Below are positions 1 through 6,434 of a stretch of DNA of 6,434 bases, one piece after another. How positions within the stretch are numbered: position 1 is the first letter of the stretch; the number at the start of each line of letters is the position of its first letter. Location: the NCBI GenBank assembly GCA_022702195.1, contig JAKONB010000608.1:1-6434 (forward strand). The letters are read 5' to 3'. Under the pieces are notes generated by a model. That model was not told the origin of the DNA. It worked only from the letters and a program-made list of their open reading frames with translations, and did not search any database. Source of the stretch: Beijerinckiaceae bacterium. Lineage in GTDB: Bacteria > Pseudomonadota > Alphaproteobacteria > Rhizobiales > Beijerinckiaceae. Made by a program: the position numbers and the translations under genes.

Positions 1-2136
1 GATCACGAGTCTTCTTTGTCAGATGGAGCGAAACCGCAGCCATCCGGATTGTTTTTCATCGATTTTATTGGATCTCACATTAAAAATGAGAGGGAGAATT
101 TTGACTCGAAATCATTTGAATTAAAGATTGGAAAATCCAATTACTTTGCCGCGCTGACGCTAATCAGTGATGAGCTATTAAATTTTTGTAGAATAGATGC
201 TCCCAGAATATTCCGGTGGCTGCCCAACGTGACCGCAGCTTCGATTTCGAGCAATCCTCGCCTCAAATATTTTTTTGAATCAGCCGACCTGTTTGGTAAA
301 ATAAGAATTCTTGAGTTGATGCATGCGAGTGGCGCAGCCAATCACACACTCGATCTAGTCACAAGCCTATCATCTGGCATGGAACAATCCCAGTTATCGC
401 AGATCACGGCGATTGTCCAAGCTCAACGTGAATTACGCTTCGAGGATGGGCGTCACCTCGTTGAGCGATTCGCTCACACGCAATCTAGCGACACGCATCT
501 GATTGAAGTGGCGAGATTGGCTACCTATGACTTTCTTGATTTTGATCTGGCGCGCCTGCTGATCTCGCGCCTGAGTTGCGGGGCATATACGGACATCGTA
601 CAGCAACTCATGAGATACATGGACGATATTCAGCGTCGGGACATTGGATACAATGGCGATGCTTTTGGTTTTTCAAGAAACTTAAGCTTGATTGACAACC
701 TTTCATTGCTCCGCATGAACTGGCACGAGAGAATAGACAACAATTCTGTTGTGAAAATGGTAAGCGCTTTAAGCGGATTGCCAAACTGGCATGTAAAAAG
801 GGCAATAGTCAGTACTATCAAAAAAGCTATTGATACGGGAATCGTTTCAGATCCCTCCGTCATCTTGGCTATTTGCGTTGAAGTTATTCAATGTCGCACC
901 GAAATACCAGGTGTTGCGCTGTTTTCCAGGGCCTTGCAGCGCAGTTCGGCTACACTCACTCAGGCGGACTTTCGCGCCATTCAGTGCGTCATGATGGCCA
1001 CCGAATCGGCGGAAGAAAGGCGAGCGATCGCCCGAAAAGTGCGACAGAACTTCTCGGGTCGCATGACCGGCGCAATGGTCACCGTGATCGATCGGTCGCT
1101 AGCAGAAAGCAGACGAAATACGGTCAGGAACGAGCGGCATTCTGAGACGCAGACTGATAAGCGGGTTGGTCCGACAACACTTATTACCGAACGGTTTACG
1201 TCCGCTCCGAACAAGGCCAATCCTCGCGTAGCCTTGTGCCTATCGGGGCAACTCCGATCCTTTGAGGCGCATTGGCCCCAAATTAAAGCCCAAATCGCGG
1301 ATCCGCTTGGAGCAGATGTCTTTATCTCGACTTGGGATAAGGTCGGATTTGGAGCTGGTTATGGCGCAGATACCAGTCGATTCCTTGACCCCAGCATCAT
1401 CCAATGCCTTCCAGCGGAACTTCGTGGGCTGGACGCTTTTTTTGCTGCCTTTCCATCAGTAAGAGAAGCATTGCTGGCTCAGCCAATTTCTTCATTGAAA
1501 ATTTTGGAGAGAACCGAAGGCTTGAGCGCTGTCCGTGTTCACGAGGAAGACGCTTTTGATGTTTTTGTCGCTTCGACTTATACAAAATCATTGTGTCGCG
1601 ATGGAACAGGCATTAACAATACGACAGCCATAAACAACATAAAAATGTTTTATACAATGCAAGACAGCTTTCGTCTCATGGAGAAATTCGCAAAATCCAA
1701 CGATGTTAGCTATGATTCAGTCATTCGAATGCGTCCAGATGTAAAATTGACTGATGCGTGTGCCCCATCCCTGATTTGCGCCCCCTTTTCAGACGATATC
1801 ATCTTTGTAAATCACTACCATAAGTACGGAGTTTCCGACCAATTTGCTGTTGGCACCGTCAATGCCATGCGCACATACATGAGTTCGTTTGAGCTAATAG
1901 ACGATCATAAAACTTTCGACATATTCGAAACTGGAATGGGGAACATTGGCGAATCATTTATATTTGATGTTCTCGACCATTATGGGATGAGATGCCGCAC
2001 AACGGCAGCCGTTGAATACGAGTTGTCTTCTCAAGTTATTGACCCAAAACGTGTCAAATCGTTGATGCTACACGATCTGAATAGCGCGCAGGGCAATCAC
2101 GAGGATTTGAAAATGGCGATCGAGCGCGCAGCCTAG
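1..2136 (+). CDS. Large two-part protein with C-terminal polysaccharide-type glycosyltransferase domain (5' partial)
   Basis: The frame is open from base 1 to the TAG at 2134-2136, giving 711 visible residues. The first possible start, TTG at 16, has no convincing Shine-Dalgarno, so the true start is probably upstream of the window. Numbering below counts from that TTG. Residues ~1-370 are rich in Leu, Ile and Arg and look mostly helical, with no domain I recognise. Residues ~370-402 form a polar, Pro/Thr-containing linker. Residues ~404-700 resemble poorly characterised glycosyltransferases of capsule or O-antigen loci: an opening strand RVALCLSGQLRSFE (404-417), ADVFISTWD (433-441), an Asn-rich helix before KMFY, YDSVIRMRPDV (566-576) and SDQFAVG (607-613). 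I infer transfer of a sugar from a nucleotide-sugar donor to a surface glycan or protein, in the cytoplasm; donor and acceptor are unknown. No signal peptide or membrane segment is visible. Codon use is AT-rich compared with the genes to the right. The glycosyltransferase call is moderate; the N-terminal function is unknown. Confidence 0.6.
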   Translation, partial: DHESSLSDGAKPQPSGLFFIDFIGSHIKNERENFDSKSFELKIGKSNYFAALTLISDELLNFCRIDAPRIFRWLPNVTAASISSNPRLKYFFESADLFGKIRILELMHASGAANHTLDLVTSLSSGMEQSQLSQITAIVQAQRELRFEDGRHLVERFAHTQSSDTHLIEVARLATYDFLDFDLARLLISRLSCGAYTDIVQQLMRYMDDIQRRDIGYNGDAFGFSRNLSLIDNLSLLRMNWHERIDNNSVVKMVSALSGLPNWHVKRAIVSTIKKAIDTGIVSDPSVILAICVEVIQCRTEIPGVALFSRALQRSSATLTQADFRAIQCVMMATESAEERRAIARKVRQNFSGRMTGAMVTVIDRSLAESRRNTVRNERHSETQTDKRVGPTTLITERFTSAPNKANPRVALCLSGQLRSFEAHWPQIKAQIADPLGADVFISTWDKVGFGAGYGADTSRFLDPSIIQCLPAELRGLDAFFAAFPSVREALLAQPISSLKILERTEGLSAVRVHEEDAFDVFVASTYTKSLCRDGTGINNTTAINNIKMFYTMQDSFRLMEKFAKSNDVSYDSVIRMRPDVKLTDACAPSLICAPFSDDIIFVNHYHKYGVSDQFAVGTVNAMRTYMSSFELIDDHKTFDIFETGMGNIGESFIFDVLDHYGMRCRTTAAVEYELSSQVIDPKRVKSLMLHDLNSAQGNHEDLKMAIERAA

Positions 2137-2172
2137 AGCCTCGTCCCGGGAATCGGATCCGGGGCGAGGCTC
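2136..2172. terminator. Strong hairpin between convergent genes, possible bidirectional terminator
   Basis: The arms GAGCCTCGTCCCGGG (2136-2150) and TCCGGGGCGAGGCTC (2158-2172) pair over 15 bp, including two G-U pairs, around a 7-base loop (2151-2157). The left arm begins at the last base of the glycosyltransferase stop codon. No T-run follows on either strand, so it is not a canonical intrinsic terminator. A stable stem lying between convergent genes still fits a terminator or an mRNA 3'-end protector for the plus-strand gene, and perhaps a stop for readthrough from the efflux operon on the other strand. The role is inferred from position and stability alone. Confidence 0.5.
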
Positions 2173-2350
2173 CAGAATGCGGTGTCCGAGTTGATGGCCG
2201 CCGTAAGGCCTCCATCACAGCCGTCCAATGGGGTAGGGACGGACGAGTCGGACAGGTGGTGCGGTTGCCGCGGCGGGCGACGTTACGGACCGCCCGGCCA
2301 GCCCTCCGCCGCAAGCAGCTGAGAATGCGGGACGAGCGTGCAGGCCGCCG
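2173..2350. other. Intergenic gap with no recognisable gene
   Basis: This stretch lies between the hairpin and the adaptor stop codon. I see no credible coding frame, RNA gene or mobile-element end in it. A weak 6-bp stem, CGGGCG (2274-2279) with CGCCCG (2291-2296) and an 11-base loop, could help end the minus-strand operon. In DNA this GC-rich such a stem is easily a chance match. The composition already resembles the high-GC block on its right. Confidence 0.5.
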
Positions 2351-3628
2351 TCAACGCGCCGCGGATTTCAACGGCTGGCCGTCGGAGGGGGGGGCTTGGC
2401 GCTCGAGCTTCTGCCCGTCGCGCAGATCGGCCGGGGGAGACATCACCAGCTGCTCCCCGCCCTCGAGCCCCTGGTTCACCTCGATGGTGGTGCCGAGGTC
2501 GCGCTGGATATGGACGGTGCGCCACCGCACCGTGTCGTCGTCGTTGGCCAACGCCACCTGGGTGCCGCGCTGGTTGAAGACGAGCGATTCGGCCGGGATC
2601 ACCACGCTTGCCTCGGTGCGGGGCACCTTCAGGGTAACGTAGACATAGAGGCCCGAGCGCAGGGTGCCGTCGCGGTTGGACACGTCCACCTGGGTGTTGA
2701 GCGTGCGCGACGAGAGCCGCAGGGCGACCGAACTGCGCGCGACCTTGCCCGAGAAGGTACGGTCCGGCATCTGCGGCACCGTGATGGCGGCGTCGAGCCC
2801 ATCGCGCACGCCCAACGCCGCGTTCTGCGGCACGTTCACCGACACGCGCAGGATGTCGTCGCGGTCCATCGACAGGAGCGCGGTGCCGGTCCCGTCGGCA
2901 TGGACGAGATCGCCGACATCGACGCCGCGCGTCGTGATCACCCCGTCGAAGGGCGCGACGATGTCCTTGAAGCCGGTGAGCGCCTTCAGGCGCTGCACGG
3001 TGGCCTGCTGCGCCTTGATGTTGGCCTCGGCCACCTTCACCCCGGCCTGGGCCGAGGCGAGGGTCGCCCCCTGGCTGAGCACGCTCGCTTGGGAATTGTC
3101 GGCATTCTGCTTCGAGGCCCAGCCCTGGACCGCCAGCGTCGCGGTGCGGCTGTTGGTGACGGTGGCGAGATTCACGTTGGCCTTGGCCTGATCGACCAGG
3201 GCGCGCGCCTGCACGAGGGCCGCCTCCTGCTGCCCGAGCTGCGCCTCCGCCTGGGCGAGTTGCTGGTCGAGATCCGGGGCGGCGATGCGCAGGAGGATGT
3301 CGCCCTGGCGGACGCGGCTGCCGATATCGACCCGGCGCTCGGCGATGTAGCCGGTGGCCCGCGCATAGAGGGCGGCGCGGGCGAAGGCGTCGGTCTGGCC
3401 CGGCAGGGTGATCTCCACGGGCTTGACCGCCCGCTCGGCGGTGACGGTGCGCAGCTTCGGCACGGCGCTCTTCACCTTGCGCAGGGTCTCGTCGGCGGCG
3501 GCGCGCTGCTGCCACTGGCCGTAGCCACCCCAGCCGAGAAGGCCGAGGGCGATCAGGCCCGCCAGCAGGAACGGCCCCTTGCGGGGCGGCGGCGGAATGT
3601 CGTCGGGATCGCGCGGTGCGGCGTGCAT
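2351..3628 (-). CDS. RND efflux periplasmic adaptor subunit (membrane fusion protein, HlyD/AcrA type)
   Basis: A complete 425-residue protein, a normal length for the family. It links an inner-membrane RND permease to an outer-membrane channel for export of small molecules; the substrate cannot be read from the sequence. Residues 1-18 are a short Pro-rich cytoplasmic tail, followed by one membrane anchor (~19-37). There is no cysteine in the protein, so it is anchored by this helix rather than lipidated like AcrA. The first lipoyl half includes ARATGYIAERRVDIGSRVRQ (89-108). An Ala/Gln-rich alpha-hairpin spans ~120-215. The second lipoyl half, IVAPFDGVITTRGVDVGDLV, is at 223-242. Beta-barrel and membrane-proximal domains follow to about residue 405, then a polar tail. 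The ATG at 3628 has only a weak Shine-Dalgarno (GGTGGA, 9 bases upstream). It overlaps the TGA of a short upstream frame as TGATG, so translation is probably coupled to that frame. The gene lies 61 bases downstream of the permease and is almost certainly co-transcribed with it. Confidence 0.93.
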   Translation of the reverse strand: MHAAPRDPDDIPPPPRKGPFLLAGLIALGLLGWGGYGQWQQRAAADETLRKVKSAVPKLRTVTAERAVKPVEITLPGQTDAFARAALYARATGYIAERRVDIGSRVRQGDILLRIAAPDLDQQLAQAEAQLGQQEAALVQARALVDQAKANVNLATVTNSRTATLAVQGWASKQNADNSQASVLSQGATLASAQAGVKVAEANIKAQQATVQRLKALTGFKDIVAPFDGVITTRGVDVGDLVHADGTGTALLSMDRDDILRVSVNVPQNAALGVRDGLDAAITVPQMPDRTFSGKVARSSVALRLSSRTLNTQVDVSNRDGTLRSGLYVYVTLKVPRTEASVVIPAESLVFNQRGTQVALANDDDTVRWRTVHIQRDLGTTIEVNQGLEGGEQLVMSPPADLRDGQKLERQAPPSDGQPLKSAAR

Positions 3629-3693
3629 CAGGTCCGTTCCACCATGATCCCTCGCGTCCTCGGACGACGCATGTCCCGTGCCTCGGCGCTCAC
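3628..3693 (-). CDS. Possible 21-residue coupling peptide between permease and adaptor
   Basis: A 21-codon frame fills the gap between the permease and the adaptor exactly. Its GTG start (3693-3691) overlaps the permease stop as GTGA. Its TGA stop (3630-3628) shares the A of the adaptor ATG as TGATG. GGAGG at 3705-3701 stands 7 bases before the GTG, a much better ribosome site than the one in front of the adaptor. The encoded peptide begins VSAEARDMRRPRTRG, is Arg-rich and polar, and resembles nothing I know. The simplest reading is that its translation delivers ribosomes to the adaptor start by termination-reinitiation. A -1 shift at the end (ACC then CTG ATG) would instead fuse it to the adaptor as an extended cytoplasmic N-terminus. 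A short frame can arise by chance in high-GC DNA; the good Shine-Dalgarno and the double overlap argue against that but do not prove translation. Confidence 0.4.
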   Translation of the reverse strand: MSAEARDMRRPRTRGIMVERT

Positions 3694-6434
3694 GCGTAAT
3701 CCTCCAGCGGTCGGACCTCGCCCCGGCGCAGGAGCGCGTAGAGGAACGGCACGAACAGCAGCGTCGAGGGCGTGCCCACGGCGATGCCGCCCATCACGGC
3801 CCGGGCCAGGGCCGCGTTCTGCTCGCCGCCCTCGCCGGTGCCGAGCGCCATCGGGATGAGGCCGAGGAACATGGCGCCGGCCGTCATCAGCACCGGGCGC
3901 AGGCGGGTCTCGCCGGCGAGCAGAGCCGCCTCGCTGGCGCTGCAGCCCGTGGCCTCCCGGTGCTCCTTGGCGAAGGTGACGAGGAGGATCGAGTTCGCCG
4001 AGGCGATGCCCACCGACATGATCGCCCCGAACAGCGACGGAATCGAGAAGGTGGTGCCGGTGATGAACAGGCTGGCGACGATGCCGCAGAAGGCGAGCGG
4101 CAGGGCGGCCAGCACCACGAAGGGGTCGCCCCAGCTCTGGAAGTTCACCGCCATCAGCAGGTAGACGGCCACCAGCGCGATGGCGAGGCCGACCTCCAGG
4201 CGGAAGAAGGCCGATTGCATGTTCTCGATCTGCCCGCGCACGGTGATCTTGTCGGGGGCCGGCAGCCCCGTCTGCTCGTCCGCGACGATCCGGCGGATCT
4301 CCCTGGCCACCGAGCCGAGATCGCTGTCCTGCACCGCCGCGTAGATGTTGAAGGTCGGCTGCGTGTTGACGTGGTTGATCACGGTCTGCGCCCCCTCGCG
4401 GCGCATGCTCGACACGCTGGAGAGCAGGGTCAGCACGCCGGGGGCGTCGGGGCCGCCATTGACGAGGAGCGGGGTGTTCTGGAGGGCGGTGAGCGAATCG
4501 TTGCGGTATTCCGGCGTCTGGACCCAGAGCTGGTAGGGGATGCCGGTCTTCGGATCGGTCCAGAAATTCGGCGTCACCTGGAAGGAGCCCGAGAGGGAGA
4601 CGTTCAGCCCCTGGGCGATCTGCTGCTGGGTCAGCCCGAGTTCGGCGGCGAGCTTGCGGTCGACGTCCACGAAGAATTGCGGCGTGCCGACGATCTGGTG
4701 GAGATGGACGTCCACCGCCCCGCGGGTCTCCTTCAGGCGCCGGACGATGGTCTGGGCCACCGCGAGGTCCTTGTCGGTGTTGCGGCCCGAGACCTGGATG
4801 TCGATCTGCGCCAGGGTGCCGAAATTGAGGATCTGGGTGATGATGTCGGACGGCTGGAAATAGGCGATCACGTCGGGGAAGCGCTCGGCCAGCACCGCGC
4901 GCAGGCGCTTGGTGTAGAGCGCCACGGAACCGTGGCCCTCCTTGAGGTTGATGAGCATCTGGCCGTCGTTGTAGGCGACGAAGGAGCCGTCCGAGAACGC
5001 GAAATTGTAGTTGTTCGACGGCAGGCCGATATTGTCGAGGATCTGATCGATCTCGCCCTCGGGGATGACCTCGCGCACCACCGTCTCGACCTCGGCGAAA
5101 ACCTGCTCGGCGGTCTCGATCCGCATGCCCGGCCGGGTGCGCAGGTGGAGCGTCATCTGGCTCGAGGCGACCTGCGGGAAGTAATCCTGCCCAACGAAGA
5201 CGAAGAGCCCACCCGCCCCGACGACAATCAGCCCCACGGTGGCGAGGGTGACGAGGCGATGGCGCAGGACCGCGTGCAGCAGGCCGAGATAGCCGCGATG
5301 GAAGCGGGCGAAGCGCGCCTCGAACCCGGCGCGGAACCAGCCGGCGAACCGGAAGACCGGGCCGAAGACCCAGGCCGAGGCCCGCGCGACGCGGCCGCGC
5401 CGGGGCGGCTCGGCCTCCCCGCCGTGGCGCTCGGCATATTCGCGCGCCACCAGCACGTCGATCAGCACCGGCACCAGGGTGCGCGACAGGACGTAGGAGG
5501 TGAGCATCGCGAACACCACCGCCAGGGCCTGGGGCGTGAACAGGTATTTGGGCGTGTCGGTCAGCGCGAAGACCGAGACGAAGGCGGCGCAGATCGACAG
5601 GGTCGAAATCAGGGCCGGCTTGGCGATGCCGGCCGCGCCCTCGACCACGGATGTGCGGAACGGCTCGCCCTCCTCGAACAGCCGGTAGGTGTTCTCGATC
5701 GCCACGGTCGCGTCGTCCACCAGGATCCCCACCGCCAGGGCGAGGCCGCCCAGGGTCATCACGTTGATGGTCTGGCCCAGGGCGACCAGGATCGACAGAG
5801 AGGTGAGGATGCAGAGGGGGATCGAGACGAGCACCACGATGGTCGAGCGCCACGACCCCAGGAACAGCAGGATCGCGAGGCCTGTGAGGCCGGCCGCGAT
5901 CACCGCTTCGCGCACCACGTCGGAGATGGCGTCCGAGACGAAGACCGACTGATCGAACAGCGGCGTGATCGTCATGCCCTTCGGCGCGGCCGCGTGGATG
6001 TCGGGCAGGGCGCCCTTGACGGCGTTCACGACGTCCAGGGTCGAGGCCGCGCCGTTCTTGAGGACCTGCAGCAGGACCGAATGGTGCCCATCCGCGCGGA
6101 CGATGTTGATCTGCGGCGGCGAACCGTCCCGGACATGGGCGACATCGCGCAGCAGAACCGGCTGGTTGTTCTCGACCTTGATGGGAATACGGTTGAGCTG
6201 ATCTACCAGCTGCGGACTCGAATTCAGGCGCACGGTGTATTGCTGCGTCCCGATCTTCGCGAGCCCGGAGGGCACCACGAGGTTCTGCTTGAGGACCGCG
6301 TTCAGGACATCGAGCGGCGTCATGCCGATCGCGCGCAGCTTGGCGGGATCGAGATCGACCATGACCTGACGCGGTGCGCCGCCATAGGGCGACGGCAGCG
6401 TGGAGCCCGGCACCTCGGCGAGCCGCCGGCGGGT
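3690..6434 (-). CDS. RND efflux transporter permease subunit (N-terminus cut by window edge)
   Basis: 914 residues are visible, with stop TGA at 3692-3690. The frame stays open to the window edge (TRRRLAEV precedes PGSTLPSPYGG), so the GTG at 6413 is an internal valine. Comparison with AcrB suggests about 165 residues, including TM1, are missing. Counting from 6413, the visible order is: end of the first periplasmic (porter) loop; TM2 ~170-187; TM3 ~192-212; TM4 ~218-238 with GILVDDA, whose Asp233-Asp234 match the AcrB Asp407-Asp408 proton pair; TM5 ~267-284; TM6 ~296-322; an Arg-rich cytoplasmic loop; TM7 ~387-407; a second large periplasmic loop to ~735; TM8 ~740-757; TM9 ~764-784; TM10 ~791-815; TM11 ~841-857 with RLRPVLMT (Thr844 matching AcrB Thr978); TM12 ~869-894. 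The AcrB Lys940 position is Ala806 here. By family it is a proton-driven exporter in the inner membrane that works as a trimer; it belongs to the acriflavin-resistance/HAE-like branch, not the heavy-metal branch as far as I can judge. Substrate unknown. It is first of the two visible operon genes, and the promoter lies outside the window. Confidence 0.95.
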   Translation of the reverse strand, partial: TRRRLAEVPGSTLPSPYGGAPRQVMVDLDPAKLRAIGMTPLDVLNAVLKQNLVVPSGLAKIGTQQYTVRLNSSPQLVDQLNRIPIKVENNQPVLLRDVAHVRDGSPPQINIVRADGHHSVLLQVLKNGAASTLDVVNAVKGALPDIHAAAPKGMTITPLFDQSVFVSDAISDVVREAVIAAGLTGLAILLFLGSWRSTIVVLVSIPLCILTSLSILVALGQTINVMTLGGLALAVGILVDDATVAIENTYRLFEEGEPFRTSVVEGAAGIAKPALISTLSICAAFVSVFALTDTPKYLFTPQALAVVFAMLTSYVLSRTLVPVLIDVLVAREYAERHGGEAEPPRRGRVARASAWVFGPVFRFAGWFRAGFEARFARFHRGYLGLLHAVLRHRLVTLATVGLIVVGAGGLFVFVGQDYFPQVASSQMTLHLRTRPGMRIETAEQVFAEVETVVREVIPEGEIDQILDNIGLPSNNYNFAFSDGSFVAYNDGQMLINLKEGHGSVALYTKRLRAVLAERFPDVIAYFQPSDIITQILNFGTLAQIDIQVSGRNTDKDLAVAQTIVRRLKETRGAVDVHLHQIVGTPQFFVDVDRKLAAELGLTQQQIAQGLNVSLSGSFQVTPNFWTDPKTGIPYQLWVQTPEYRNDSLTALQNTPLLVNGGPDAPGVLTLLSSVSSMRREGAQTVINHVNTQPTFNIYAAVQDSDLGSVAREIRRIVADEQTGLPAPDKITVRGQIENMQSAFFRLEVGLAIALVAVYLLMAVNFQSWGDPFVVLAALPLAFCGIVASLFITGTTFSIPSLFGAIMSVGIASANSILLVTFAKEHREATGCSASEAALLAGETRLRPVLMTAGAMFLGLIPMALGTGEGGEQNAALARAVMGGIAVGTPSTLLFVPFLYALLRRGEVRPLEDYA
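3701..3705 (-). promoter_or_regulatory. Shine-Dalgarno GGAGG inside the permease 3' end
   Basis: On the minus strand GGAGG is followed by a 7-base spacer (ATTACGC) and GTG at 3693. It lies within the last codons of the permease, so ribosomes finishing the permease would terminate right beside this start. It is the only strong ribosome-binding site near the permease-adaptor junction, and it points to the GTG of the small bridging frame rather than to the adaptor ATG. Confidence 0.6.

Noticed and set aside
16..18. TTG as the start of the glycosyltransferase protein
   Set aside because: There is no clear Shine-Dalgarno in the 15 bases upstream and the frame stays open to base 1, so the start is left undetermined.
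2274..2296. 6-bp stem as the terminator of the efflux operon
   Set aside because: It is short, has an 11-base loop and no U-tract; stems of this size are expected by chance in sequence this rich in GC. It is noted only within the intergenic entry.
2174..2330. Direct repeat AGAATGCGG at 2174-2182 and 2322-2330
   Set aside because: Nine bases without a target-site or element context is within what chance would give; nothing lies between the copies to suggest a mobile element.
2283..3515. A 410-residue minus-strand frame overlapping the adaptor
   Set aside because: It is an alternative frame of the adaptor with Arg/Pro/Ala-rich low-complexity sequence. The adaptor frame carries both lipoyl halves and the hairpin.
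2396..3859. A 487-residue plus-strand frame opposite the adaptor and the permease end
   Set aside because: It is an antisense shadow of two well-supported genes, with repetitive His/Arg/Gly/Leu-rich composition and no recognisable domain.
3628..5853. A 741-residue minus-strand frame overlapping the permease
   Set aside because: It is rich in Arg, Pro, Gly and Ala, as expected of an alternative frame of a high-GC gene, and runs through a permease with clear family motifs. Only its last 21 codons, in the gap between genes, are considered.
6411..6413. GTG as the start of the permease
   Set aside because: The frame continues upstream to the window edge and the preceding residues (RRRLAEV) fit the family. 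The protein would otherwise lack TM1 and part of the porter domain.

Overview
The window looks like a piece of a high-GC alphaproteobacterial chromosome. The style of the RND genes suggests a Methylobacterium-like organism, but that is inference from general resemblance, not a database match. It holds two convergent blocks separated by a short intergenic gap (2137-2350).

Left block (1-2136, plus strand): one long reading frame, open at the left edge of the window. Its C-terminal ~300 residues look like a polysaccharide-type glycosyltransferase domain. Its N-terminal ~370 residues are probably helical and I do not recognise them. The base composition is much lower in GC than the rest of the window: hand-counted 60-base lines run from about 30% to 62%, against about 70% in the right block. 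This suggests an acquired surface-polysaccharide type gene or the edge of a genomic island.

Right block (2351-6434, minus strand): the 3' part of an RND efflux operon. A permease, truncated at its N-terminus by the window edge, is transcribed first. It is followed 61 bases later by a periplasmic adaptor (membrane fusion protein). The 61-base gap is exactly bridged by a 21-codon frame. This frame starts with GTG inside the permease stop (GTGA), has a strong GGAGG Shine-Dalgarno 7 bases upstream, and ends with a TGA overlapping the adaptor ATG (TGATG). This looks like a translational coupling device and is the most unusual thing in the window. No outer-membrane channel gene or regulator is present, and the operon promoter lies beyond 6434.

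Between the blocks, a 15-bp GC-rich hairpin starts at the last base of the glycosyltransferase stop codon and could end transcription from either side. I see no RNA genes, CRISPR arrays, insertion sequences or attachment sites. I did not find a convincing new multi-gene system; the findings are modest and local.
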